DNA of 64,000 nucleotides from Lactococcus petauri (GCF_002154895.1 NZ_MUIZ01000003.1:124001-188000); one strand, 5' to 3'; positions 1-7,597 are shown, counted from the first letter of the stretch. A program made the numbers and translations. Notes: a model not told the origin generated them from the letters alone.

Positions 1-2
1 GT

Positions 3-104
3 CTATTTTTTTGTATTCTTTATTATCTCGATAATGAGATGGAGCAGCATCAGGATGAAGCCCGCAAAGGCGAGCATCAAGCTTAAGCTGTCGGAAATAC
101 TCAA
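3..104 (-). CDS. putative holin-like small membrane toxin
   Basis: A 33-residue ORF begins at a TTG preceded by AGAAAGG with 9-base spacing. The peptide has a short polar start, one hydrophobic segment (core LMLAFAGFILMLLHLIIEII) and a basic tail ending NTKK. This is the layout of the putative holin-like toxins annotated in streptococci and lactobacilli, which are often the toxin half of type I modules. An extended -10 promoter lies about 100 bases upstream on the same strand. The frame stays open upstream of the TTG to about 170, without an ATG. Any antisense RNA would be expected near the 3' end, outside the window. The family call is by pattern recognition only. Confidence 0.5.
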   Translation of the reverse strand: MSISDSLSLMLAFAGFILMLLHLIIEIIKNTKK

Positions 105-202
105 AAAATCTAGCCTTTCTAGTTTGATAGGGAATTGCCCTGTATCATCGGCATCACCCCTCTTTCTATACTAAGCCAACCGCTTAAAACTCTCTCAGCT
201 TC

Positions 203-211
203 ATTATAGCA
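203..211 (-). promoter_or_regulatory. extended -10 promoter for the small toxin
   Basis: On the minus strand TGC-TATAAT forms an extended -10 element. No good -35 hexamer is seen 17 bases upstream. Transcription would start near 196 and read into the small toxin ORF. Confidence 0.45.
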
Positions 212-352
212 TAGACGTTGCGTCTTAAAAAGAGCGCTTTTCCTTCTCACTTGTGCTTCTATTCCCCTCGGGAAGCCCTGCAAAGCCTGTCTCCACGGAA
301 TTTTACCGCTCTAAAAACTTGGCAGTCAGTAAGCCATATTTGGCACACCATT

Positions 353-387
353 AAAAAACGGATCAAGTCCTCACTTGCTCTGTTTTT
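353..387 (-). terminator. rho-independent terminator of the surface-protein operon
   Basis: Just past the stop codon at 391 the minus strand reads an A-run, an imperfect stem (AGCAAGT/ACTTG with a GAGG loop) and six T's. It would end the transcript that runs from the signal peptidase gene. Confidence 0.55.
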
Positions 388-390
388 TGT

Positions 391-3300
391 TTAGCTTCTG
401 CTCCTCTTATAGAGTTGGTAAGCAACCCGTAGGAAGATAAGTCCTAGGAGAACCGCACCAACTGCCAGCGTATCGCCAACATCTGGCAAGCGCTCCGTGG
501 TCGGTGGTTTGTCTGCTGGAGGCGCTTGGCTTGGCGGTTGCTTCATGCCCACATAAGTGTTGCGAATGGTGAACCCCTTCCGTGCATTGCCGCTTATCTT
601 TGTCTCATAGCCATTGACAGCCAGCTCTTTAACCTGATAGACAATCTCCTTGCCCTCTGCATCAAAGCGTGGCACATCTTGGAAAACCGCCTGCCAGTCG
701 CTCGCTTGACTGAGCTGTTTCCGGCTGACTTCCTCCTGACCTGCAAAGAGCTGAACAATGATGGACTGCGGCTGCAAGTCAGGCGTGAGTTCCTTATGTT
801 CCCAAACTTTTTTCACCGGAATATCCAAGCTTTCACCCAGCAAGGCGCGCCTGTCAAAATGGTTGATGAACACCGGCCGTAAGCCCTCAAACGCTTGCCC
901 GTTTTTGCTCAGCCATTGCTTACCTAAGCTCAGCTTGCCATCTAGAGCTTGCTCCACTTGTACATGCCAGGTATACTCTGCATTGTCATAGGTCCAGCCC
1001 AAAGTATTTCCACGTTTTTCATGGACCGTAAACTCAAAAGTTCCCGCTCGGTCCAAAGAAACCTGAGGAAAAGAAACGCGCCCGCTATTGGTGATATGCA
1101 CCGTCTGCCCACCCGGATTCATGATAAAGCTGAAGCGTTCGTCCTGTGGTGCAGGATCGCCTGTCAGGCGTTTTTCAATCTCTAACTGCGCCTTAACTGG
1201 CGGTATCCATGTGTTATGCAGATCGATAGACCCCGCCTTAGTTTGGGTTTGCCAGCCAGAGATTGGCACTTCGCGAATACGATAGTCTATCTCCTCGCCC
1301 GCCTCGTCAAACTTGGGCAAATTTTCGAAGCGGTAAGTCCACTCTGAACCGGTCACATCGGTCTGACGGACGACCCTATCGTCTTGTAGGAGCTGCACCG
1401 TGATTTGCTCAGGCACTTGCACACTGTCAGGTTTTTCCCAAGTCTTTTGTCCTGAAAGGGAAAGGCTTGAGCGGAGATAGCGGTTGGTTTGGCGGACATA
1501 GACATTGCGGTCGAGATGCCCCTGCTCCACGCTTCCTGTGCCATACTCAATACTCTGCTGGCTGAAGCCCGCATCAAAGCTGTCATGCTCGACCACTCGC
1601 CAACGATCGCCCAGCTCCAGCTCGATAGGTACAGAACTCTCGCCACTGCGCAGGCGAATCTCCCGGTCTTTGACATCGTTGATATAAAGGTCAAACACAA
1701 ACTCATGCCCCGCATCATAACCCACACCTTCGACAAGCTTTTGCAAAATCAACTTGGCGCGCTCGGTCGGGATACGGTAGTTGGGGAAACGCACGACATG
1801 CAAGTCGTTATTATCAGCAGGAACTTCGTCAGAGTCATCAGAATCATCCGCATCATCATTAGTTTCCATCTCGACAGTCTTTTCCGTCTTATGCACCTTG
1901 TCGACTTGCTCTTCCTTGGGCACATTGACCGTGTGCCCTTTGATTTCTTGTAGGGCTTCGATATAAGGGTCGGTGGAAATTTCGCGCAACCTGTAGGTCA
2001 AGCCCGGTGGCAAATCCTGAAAGAGGGCTTTCTGACCGTGGCGCAGACGGATAATATCGCCTGAGACGAAGTCGATTAAGTCCCCTTCTTCATCGCCTTC
2101 AATAATCCTGTACTGGAAAGTCTGCCCTTCATGAGGTTCAAGTGTCACCTCAAACTCAAAGTATTCTTTGAGATCGGCAGGATCATCTGAGTCGACGATT
2201 TTGGTAAAGGCAAGTGCTGTAAAGCTTGGCAACTGACCGTCAGGCTGATAGATATTGCGGAAGAGATGGCGGTTGCTCGCGGTATCTGCCACTATCTCTC
2301 CACGGACATACTCTGTCTCAGAGACAAAGTCTTCCCTGCCTGACTCGCTGACCTTATAGGAAGTACCGATGGGCAAGTCATGGATAGTGAGAATCTCGCC
2401 ATGACGGAGCTTGATCGTGTCGCCATGCGCAAGCTTGCCTTCACGAATGTCGTCGTCATTCTCCGGATCATCGTCGATTTGGTAGCGGTTGGTGGTGTAG
2501 CGGAAGCTGGTATCTTCTGGCACATCGGTAAGTTGGATGGTAAATTCAAACTCCAGTAGCTTTTGCTCCTCGGTCACCTCAGAGCCGTCAAAGTTTATCA
2601 CTTCCTTCTCAATGTCAAGCGTGCGTGTTTTGCCAAAGTTGGTAAAGGCTACAACAGAGGGTTCTTCATGGTTGATATTGCCTGAGGTATTATCGGCTTG
2701 CCCATACTGGAAGCCAACTTCCTCCACCTCATAATGTAGGCCTACAGGCAGAGCGCTAAAGACCGCACGCTGTCCGTGGCGGAGCTTCAATGTCTCGCCT
2801 GAAGCCAGCTGATGTTCCTCGCCCTCGCCATTGATCTGGTAGCTGTACGTTCCCCCATCAGAGAAGGTCACACGAAATTCAAAGATTTGCGCACGCTGCA
2901 GCTCGGAAAGCTCACGTCCGTCGTCGTTTTCCAGTGTCTTTTCGATGATGAGGTCGCCTGAGAGGCAGCGATTGTAGGCGGTCACGACCGTAGAGCCGTT
3001 GGGCGTGCTGGGCTCGACCGTGAAGTCGTAGCGCCTTAGCTCCTGTCCTTGCTGATCCTTATCGGGCGCAAAGCCATAAGGCAGACGGACTTCACGGAAG
3101 AAATACCGCCCCGGTGGCAAGGCAAGACTTATCCGCCCGTCTACATCAGTGGTCCAGAGCGCTTCGTCCTCTAGTACGACCTGCTCATAAAGCTCAGGGT
3201 CTTGCTGAGTTATTGCATAGAGGGCAAAGTCAGCGCCGGGGACAGGGCTATCGGTCGTGTTGCCCTCTGTATCCCGCTCCAGCTTGAGCAGCTGGACGGT

Positions 3301-3465
3301 GCGCTTGGCGGTCTGGACCTGTCCGTCATTGATGGCGCTTTGTCTGCCGCTGCTCCATGCCCAGGTTCCTGTTATCCCTGTGGCAAGCAGCAGCAAGCAA
3401 AGCAACGAAAAGAGGACAGGGCGTTTAGCTACCAGTCCGCGAAAAATCTGCTGGAATTTGCTCAA
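391..3465 (-). CDS. wall-anchored Cna-B/SpaA/pilin-like surface protein (LPDVGD)
   Basis: This 1024-residue secreted, sortase-anchored protein is the last gene of the SipW-type operon. The start is TTG with AAAGGAGG seven bases upstream. Residues ~15-40 form a hydrophobic signal ending TGTWAWSS, resembling the SipW-type signals of the two upstream proteins. A SpaA-like domain follows (~52-165), then three or four related beta-rich repeats (~165-660, openings such as LIIEKTLENDDG and LDIEKEVINFDG). Then come a Cna-B domain (~670-760), a Spy0128-like pilin isopeptide domain (~765-875) and a second Cna-B domain (~880-975). The C-terminus has LPDVGD, a hydrophobic segment and KRSRS. The sorting motif has V where LPxTG has T. 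Base composition is G+C rich compared with the core genes. A role as adhesin or fibre anchor is inferred from its domains. Confidence 0.85.
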   Translation of the reverse strand: MSKFQQIFRGLVAKRPVLFSLLCLLLLATGITGTWAWSSGRQSAINDGQVQTAKRTVQLLKLERDTEGNTTDSPVPGADFALYAITQQDPELYEQVVLEDEALWTTDVDGRISLALPPGRYFFREVRLPYGFAPDKDQQGQELRRYDFTVEPSTPNGSTVVTAYNRCLSGDLIIEKTLENDDGRELSELQRAQIFEFRVTFSDGGTYSYQINGEGEEHQLASGETLKLRHGQRAVFSALPVGLHYEVEEVGFQYGQADNTSGNINHEEPSVVAFTNFGKTRTLDIEKEVINFDGSEVTEEQKLLEFEFTIQLTDVPEDTSFRYTTNRYQIDDDPENDDDIREGKLAHGDTIKLRHGEILTIHDLPIGTSYKVSESGREDFVSETEYVRGEIVADTASNRHLFRNIYQPDGQLPSFTALAFTKIVDSDDPADLKEYFEFEVTLEPHEGQTFQYRIIEGDEEGDLIDFVSGDIIRLRHGQKALFQDLPPGLTYRLREISTDPYIEALQEIKGHTVNVPKEEQVDKVHKTEKTVEMETNDDADDSDDSDEVPADNNDLHVVRFPNYRIPTERAKLILQKLVEGVGYDAGHEFVFDLYINDVKDREIRLRSGESSVPIELELGDRWRVVEHDSFDAGFSQQSIEYGTGSVEQGHLDRNVYVRQTNRYLRSSLSLSGQKTWEKPDSVQVPEQITVQLLQDDRVVRQTDVTGSEWTYRFENLPKFDEAGEEIDYRIREVPISGWQTQTKAGSIDLHNTWIPPVKAQLEIEKRLTGDPAPQDERFSFIMNPGGQTVHITNSGRVSFPQVSLDRAGTFEFTVHEKRGNTLGWTYDNAEYTWHVQVEQALDGKLSLGKQWLSKNGQAFEGLRPVFINHFDRRALLGESLDIPVKKVWEHKELTPDLQPQSIIVQLFAGQEEVSRKQLSQASDWQAVFQDVPRFDAEGKEIVYQVKELAVNGYETKISGNARKGFTIRNTYVGMKQPPSQAPPADKPPTTERLPDVGDTLAVGAVLLGLIFLRVAYQLYKRSRS

Positions 3466-3496
3466 AACCTGTCCTCCTTTCTTTAGTAATCTTGTG

Positions 3497-3536
3497 GGTC
3501 AAAACGACTTTGTGTTGTGGTCGTTTTTATGTTTTT
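3497..3536. terminator. weak hairpin between surface genes
   Basis: AAAACGAC and GTCGTTTT form a stem separated by about 12 bases, with T-rich sequence on the plus-strand side. It lies between the broken secreted-protein gene and the wall-anchored protein and may attenuate read-through. Confidence 0.35.
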
Positions 3537-4592
3537 TTAGTTGTTGTTGTTATGATAGTTCCAAATCATTTCAACGAGTACTCGTTCACCGGCAGTATGA
3601 ATATCGCGATCTTCAGTAAAATTAACTACACCTTGTTCTGTAGCTGGTTCCCACTCCCCAAAAACATTGAGTTTATAGGTCCAGTCGACACGAATGTCTC
3701 CCAGTGCAGCTTGTGGGGCTTTGCTGTCGATGAAGAAGCTTGTCGCTTCACCACCGTCGGCGTTACCCGGTGTCGCACCCATCAATAAGTCTGCCCAGTA
3801 AGCCCAGCCTGTCTCAGGCTCAACAACCCAGTATTTACCAACTCGTTGGTTTTCGGGTAGCGCTTGCCACGCTGCCATAGATATTGGGGCACGCTCCTGC
3901 TCAAGAACTTGACGTGTCGAGTGTTGTTCTTCCTCGTCTGTTTCCAAAATAAGCTCGTCATCATCATTCCTGAGTGCATAGGCTACATCTCCTGAGCTCC
4001 AGAAGTTAGCTGTACCCTCACCTGGGTGAGTGGCACCTGCTATCTCACCGTCAAGCGCGCGACCTGCAGCGGCAGTTGTCTGATTTTCTGGAACCATGTT
4101 AAAGGTTGGCATGAACCATGGACGAGCTGGGTTGCCATCATCATGTCCCTGTCCGAGATTCAAGTGGAAATATTGATTCAGGAAATGAGTGTCAAACTCA
4201 GTACCAGTAGGTCCATCAAATTCGACATCAGCACGCGCTCCTGTCAAGTTATTACTTCCATCTACCCCAGCATGCCAAACAGGCCAAGTTTCTGGAGCTG
4301 TTGCATTAATGCTTGGGTCGTTTTCACCATAGTTATTGAGTGGGATACCATTACGCAGGAAGAGTTCTTTCAGCTGCACACGGACAAAGACAGGGTCTTG
4401 TCCAAAGTTTTCAAAGAAGACGTCCTTGTTGCCTGACTCATCGTCAAAGTAGTCATGGACACGTGCCCCGTACTGCGGACGGTTGGTATCTTCCGTGATA
4501 TTGAGGACGCTTTAGGCGAAGGTGCCGCCGATCAGGGCAAGCGCTGCGGCGAGGCCCCCGATCTTGATGAGTTTTTTGGTTCTATCTTTCAT
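3537..4592 (-). pseudogene. SipW-dependent secreted protein interrupted by a TAA at codon 27
   Basis: From the ATG at 4592 (AAAGGAA upstream) the frame runs 351 codons to 3537 with a single interruption, TAA at 4514-4512. The first 26 residues are a signal peptide ending LALIGGTFA. Directly after the stop the frame continues SVLNIT, then GARVHDYF and FFENF. The upstream paralogue (4682-5749) has QSVLGIT, GARLHDDF and YVENF, so a Gln codon (CAA to TAA) is the simplest ancestor. Shared C-terminal motifs (GWAYWADLL here, GWLYWATWL there) confirm paralogy. The remaining 324 codons are intact, so the lesion is recent, a sequencing error, or bypassed by readthrough. Without readthrough no export signal would be made. 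Confidence 0.8.
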
Positions 4593-4681
4593 AAAATCAT
4601 AATTCCTTTTCTATTTTTATTTTTCTTCTTGTTTTTGAAACCTTAGGGAAACGATATTTTTCAGTTTGATGATATCCTCCT

Positions 4682-5749
4682 TTAGTTGGTGATTTTGTCG
4701 AGGAGTTTTCTTGCTGAGGGAGACACGCCTGTCCACTCCTCGGCATAATCCTCGGCTGTTGCCATGTCGGACTCGGCATAGAGCCCGTAATAGGTATCCT
4801 TAGTGTCAAAGTCCACATCCAAAGCATCCAGCAGGAGACTTGTGGCTGTCCGCTCAGGCAACCATGTCGCCCAGTAAAGCCAGCCGTTAGCATCATGTAC
4901 CCAGAAGTTGCCTGTCGGCTCGCCTGCGTTCTGCCAGTCCGTCATGGTCATGTAGCCACCATACTGGGACTGGACCGTTGCCTGTGCCACATGGGTCACC
5001 TCAGGTATCAATACTTCCTCCTCTGCTGCCTTGTCCCAAGTGCGTAAGGTGGACGTATGCTTTTGTCCCTCAGTCCACTGGTCGTGCGTGCCGGGCATGG
5101 TTATCCCTAGGACGGTATTGAAGGCTCCTGACTGCCCTTCACGTCCGTATCCTGTAGTATTGGACTCGGCACTGTGATTGTTTTGGTTAAAGGTTGGCAT
5201 GAAGATTTTCGGACGGCTATTGTCATCGCCCAGATGGAGCGTGACATAGTCGGCTAACGCAGAGTTGCTATCGCGCTCGGGTTTGACGATCGCCCAAGAG
5301 CTGGGGTCGCTCAACGTGGCTTGCTCTAAGCCGGCACCTTCGAGTGGTGTCGCTTGGTTGCCTGTATCGTTGCCTGCGCCCTGTCCGCGCTCCATGTACT
5401 CGCTCAGGCGCACCCGCGCCAAGATTTCTCTAGAGGAGAAGTTTTCGACATAGATGTCTTTGTTTACTTTGCCTGCGCCTTGTGTCAGATGGGCAAAGCC
5501 CTCAAAGTCATCATGCAGGCGCGCACCGGGCGGTGCTTGATGAGAGGTTATCCCCAGCACCGACTGGCCAAAGTTGGCAAAGGCGAAAGTACCGCTCACA
5601 CTAAGACTTAATGCCAGCAGGAGGAGGACGGAGATGATGTGCCTTTTCTTGTAGCGCCGCAGAAAGCGCAGGCTTTTCGGACAGACTTTGCCGGCGAGAG
5701 GACGCTTGTGCAAAGCCGTTTTGACCCAAAGCCTAGTGCGCTGTTTCAT
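4682..5749 (-). CDS. secreted protein with SipW-type (TasA/CalY-like) signal sequence
   Basis: A 355-residue protein whose start at 5749 overlaps the end of the signal peptidase gene by 17 bases, which implies translational coupling. The basic N-terminus is long (about 30 residues, many Lys/Arg). A hydrophobic stretch follows, ending SVSGTFAFANFGQSVLGI, the SipW-type pattern seen in TasA and camelysin precursors. The mature part contains GARLHDDF, KDIYVENF and RVRLSEYM, motifs that recur in Firmicutes proteins annotated as SipW-dependent. The C-terminal half is rich in Trp and Tyr. There is no sorting signal, so it is probably secreted or assembled on the surface. It is the intact paralogue of the gene at 3537-4592. 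Fibre formation is inferred from the class, not seen. Confidence 0.75.
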   Translation of the reverse strand: MKQRTRLWVKTALHKRPLAGKVCPKSLRFLRRYKKRHIISVLLLLALSLSVSGTFAFANFGQSVLGITSHQAPPGARLHDDFEGFAHLTQGAGKVNKDIYVENFSSREILARVRLSEYMERGQGAGNDTGNQATPLEGAGLEQATLSDPSSWAIVKPERDSNSALADYVTLHLGDDNSRPKIFMPTFNQNNHSAESNTTGYGREGQSGAFNTVLGITMPGTHDQWTEGQKHTSTLRTWDKAAEEEVLIPEVTHVAQATVQSQYGGYMTMTDWQNAGEPTGNFWVHDANGWLYWATWLPERTATSLLLDALDVDFDTKDTYYGLYAESDMATAEDYAEEWTGVSPSARKLLDKITN

Positions 5750-6869
5750 GTATCCGCACCTCACTTTCTGTCACATCGCGCGCCTGTCGTCCACTTTTTT
5801 TCTTTTTGAGCTTGCGCTGCTTAATTGCCAAAAGGGTATAGTTGATAATCTCATGGAGTAACAAGGTTGCAATCAGCATGACGATTACAGACACGATGAT
5901 ATTATTCCGGATAAAGTGAATGGCGCGCCCTAGCGGATAGCTGGAGAAGATAACCTGCCCGATGATGTTGCTGGCATGGACCATGTCGGCATCTTCGCGC
6001 TGGTTATCCGTCCCTTGGGTCGTGAAACCGCGCTCGCGGGTCCGCAGATGATTTTCCTCAATGCCTGTGATACGGTGGGTCACCACACGATCGGACTCGG
6101 TGATAAAGGTAATATCATCGCCGATATCTAGTGTGTTGGCATCCACCTGTCGAGTCAGGAGAAAGGTATTTCGTGGATAAACGCTACGCATAGAGTTAGA
6201 CAATACAGTCATAGGTGAAAAGCCACCGATATTGATGGGCTTGCTGGCTTCATCCTGCAAGATCAAGCGTGATTCGACAAAGACCAAAAGCACGATGATG
6301 ATGAGGTAGAAGAAAGCATTGCTCACAAGGCTGGCGCCTTTGGATTTGGGCTTTGCCGGATGGTTACTGCCATAGTCCTCAAAAGCCAGCTGCGGACTGT
6401 GCCGATGATAAAACTCCGAGCGCGCCGCCGGCGATACCGTCATTTGACTGACGACCAATGTCGGATAGCGCCTTGCCTCTTGGGGAAAGGCGGTGTAACA
6501 ATGGTAAGGCTTTTCAGGCTCAACCTGCGCCACATCCTTTTCTATCGCTGTAGCTGCAAACGTCTGGTCCTGGGCTGTGCCGGTAACATCTGGCACAACT
6601 GCCGGACTTTTGTTGCGCAAGATTTCTGATGGGGCTGATTCTGATGGGGCTGATTCTGATGGGGCTGATTCTGATGGGGCTGATTCTGATGGGGCTGATT
6701 CTGATGGGGCATCCTTCAGCCGTGCTTCGCTGGCTGAGAGGATGAGTTCCACTTCATCGAGAAGTTCTTGGATGCCCGGTGAAAATTCCAGAGCATCCAA
6801 GGTAAACTTGCCGCCACCACTCAGGTCCCAACTTTTCAGCGTATCGAGCGGGTAGGGTGTCTTGTCCAT
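5733..6869 (-). CDS. sipW: SipW/ER-type signal peptidase I with repeat-bearing N-terminal extension
   Basis: This is a membrane signal peptidase of the archaeal/ER (SipW) subclass, expected to process the two downstream secreted proteins. The start at 6869 is preferred over the upstream in-frame ATG at 6911 because AAGGAGGAAAGG immediately precedes it. The catalytic Ser226 lies in LSNSM. His265 in VVTHRI stands where Sec-type enzymes use Lys, which defines the SipW class. GTDNQREDAD supplies the conserved Asp region. A membrane segment precedes the catalytic domain (~195-215) and another lies near the C-terminus. The first ~190 residues are an unusual cytosolic extension containing six APSE(S) repeats. 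At 378 residues it is about twice the length of B. subtilis SipW. It heads the operon. The symbol is used for the family, not for a proven orthologue. Confidence 0.85.
   Translation of the reverse strand: MDKTPYPLDTLKSWDLSGGGKFTLDALEFSPGIQELLDEVELILSASEARLKDAPSESAPSESAPSESAPSESAPSESAPSEILRNKSPAVVPDVTGTAQDQTFAATAIEKDVAQVEPEKPYHCYTAFPQEARRYPTLVVSQMTVSPAARSEFYHRHSPQLAFEDYGSNHPAKPKSKGASLVSNAFFYLIIIVLLVFVESRLILQDEASKPINIGGFSPMTVLSNSMRSVYPRNTFLLTRQVDANTLDIGDDITFITESDRVVTHRITGIEENHLRTRERGFTTQGTDNQREDADMVHASNIIGQVIFSSYPLGRAIHFIRNNIIVSVIVMLIATLLLHEIINYTLLAIKQRKLKKKKSGRQARDVTESEVRIHETAH
6625..6714. repeat. six 15-bp tandem repeats inside the signal peptidase gene
   Basis: The unit gattctgatggggct occurs six times without interruption and encodes APSES on the minus strand. 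The period is a multiple of three, so copy-number changes would keep the frame. Confidence 0.9.
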
Positions 6870-6921
6870 TCCTTTCCTCCTTTCTATCCAAAGTATGATT
6901 TCTCTCTTCATATAAATTTTG

Positions 6922-6977
6922 AGTTACAGATATATATATGGCATTTCCAATATTCATATAGTTACATTTTAGTTACA
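6922..6977. promoter_or_regulatory. AGTTACA direct repeats upstream of the signal peptidase operon
   Basis: AGTTACA occurs at 6922, 6960 and 6971. The last two are part of the 9-bp direct repeat TAGTTACAT with an 11-bp period, one helical turn. On the minus strand a TATAAT lies just upstream (around 6985). Directly repeated sites near a promoter suggest an activator site, but no regulator can be named. Confidence 0.35.
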
Positions 6978-7030
6978 TAACAATTATATAAAATTAACAT
7001 TGAAAATAAAAAAGATATGTGAGGTTTATG

Positions 7031-7067
7031 AAAAAAAAAAAAAAATGAGAGCCTTTTTTGGCTCTCA
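7031..7067 (-). terminator. strong minus-strand terminator without an obvious gene
   Basis: TGAGAGCC/GGCTCTCA is a perfect 8-bp stem with a six-base loop, followed on the minus strand by about 15 T's. No convincing gene lies between it and the toxin terminator at 7174-7210. It may be a backup terminator for that transcript. Confidence 0.75.
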
Positions 7068-7144
7068 TAAATTTGCGTTTTTGTTTTCGGGTACTTCTCT
7101 ATGAGTTGGAAATGTTCTCTCTGCCACAGTTGTAGCTGCTCTTA

Positions 7145-7173
7145 TTGACTTTATTTACACGTTTTGATATACT
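7145..7173 (+). promoter_or_regulatory. sigma-A promoter for an antisense RNA
   Basis: TTGACT at 7145-7150 and TATACT at 7168-7173 are separated by exactly 17 bases on the plus strand. Transcription would start near 7180 and run antisense to the 3' end of the small ORF at 7237-7353. Confidence 0.75.
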
Positions 7174-7210
7174 AAAATAAAAGCTGAGAGCTATTGCCGT
7201 AGCTCCCAGC
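7174..7210 (-). terminator. terminator of the small toxin mRNA
   Basis: On the minus strand GCTGGGAGCT and AGCTCTCAGC pair around an eight-base loop and are followed by TTTTATTTT. It lies 27 bases past the stop codon of the 38-residue ORF, within the region covered by the opposing RNA. Confidence 0.7.
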
Positions 7211-7270
7211 GTAAGTCTTCGGAAACATTTGACGTTTTAGCGCTTCTTACGAGGCGCTTTTCTTATTCTA
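7180..7270 (+). ncRNA. candidate type I antitoxin RNA
   Basis: The RNA is predicted from the promoter at 7145-7173 and a plus-strand terminator at 7239-7266 (AGCGCTTC/GAGGCGCT with a TTAC loop, then TTTTCTT). It would be about 90 bases with two hairpins. It is fully complementary to the last ~11 codons and the 3' untranslated region of the opposing small-protein gene. Convergent, 3'-overlapping RNAs of this size are the usual arrangement of TxpA/RatA-type modules. Confidence 0.6.
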
Positions 7271-7353
7271 AAAGCTATAGAAGAATCAATTTTAAACCGA
7301 CCCCAAGCTTTTAAAATAATCGCTATTGCCAAAGCAATATAAACGACAAACAT
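7237..7353 (-). CDS. 38-residue hydrophobic/basic peptide, candidate type I toxin
   Basis: The ORF begins at ATG 7353 with AGAAAGGA nine bases upstream. The peptide has a hydrophobic N-terminal helix (MFVVYIALAIAIILKAW) and a strongly basic C-terminus ending RKAPRKKR. I do not recognise the sequence. Support for a real gene is the good ribosome-binding site, a terminator just after the stop, and an opposing promoter-terminator unit covering its 3' end. Membrane toxins of type I systems share this size and charge layout. No similarity to Fst or TxpA is visible by eye. Confidence 0.6.
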   Translation of the reverse strand: MFVVYIALAIAIILKAWGRFKIDSSIAFRIRKAPRKKR

Positions 7354-7475
7354 TTCCAGCTGTCCTTTCTATCATTATAAACGTTCCTCCGCTCTTCGGA
7401 ATTGTCAAAGGACTATTACAATGTTTCCATTCGGCAGACTTACAAGACAAGCAAGGTAATTAAGCTCACTTGGCT

Positions 7476-7512
7476 ATGACATTATTATAACATTGTCATG
7501 ACATATCCTCAA
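7476..7512 (-). promoter_or_regulatory. promoter with palindromic operator upstream of the small toxin
   Basis: On the minus strand TTGAGG, a 17-base spacer and TATAAT form a promoter. Its -10 sits inside a 24-bp inverted repeat with ATGACA/TGTCAT arms (7476-7499). A transcript from here would have a leader of about 125 bases before the ORF at 7353. A second TATAAT lies nearer the ORF (about 7371-7376) but lacks a well-spaced -35. Confidence 0.45.
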
Positions 7513-7548
7513 ATACTGCTTTACTTTTCCTTTTTTCATATTCGTTCT

Positions 7549-7597
7549 AAAAAAAACGCTCAAGACAGCTATTCAAATGCCGTTTTGAGCGTTTTTT
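7549..7597. terminator. bidirectional terminator after cshA
   Basis: AACGCTCAA and TTGAGCGTT pair across a 21-base loop, with an A-run on the left and a T-run on the right, so it works on either strand. It lies just beyond the cshA stop codon. Confidence 0.75.

Noticed and set aside
6625-6714. CRISPR-like array
   Set aside because: The 15-bp units are directly adjacent with no spacers and encode a peptide repeat.
6577-6855. Plus-strand frame with GADSD repeats
   Set aside because: It is the complementary reading of the 15-bp repeat in the signal peptidase gene. It has no ribosome-binding site and the minus-strand frame has clear domain structure.
7063-7125. Short minus-strand frame ending NKNANL as a gene
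   Set aside because: About 20 codons from a GTG without a ribosome-binding site. It could be the tail of a lost gene, but this cannot be supported.
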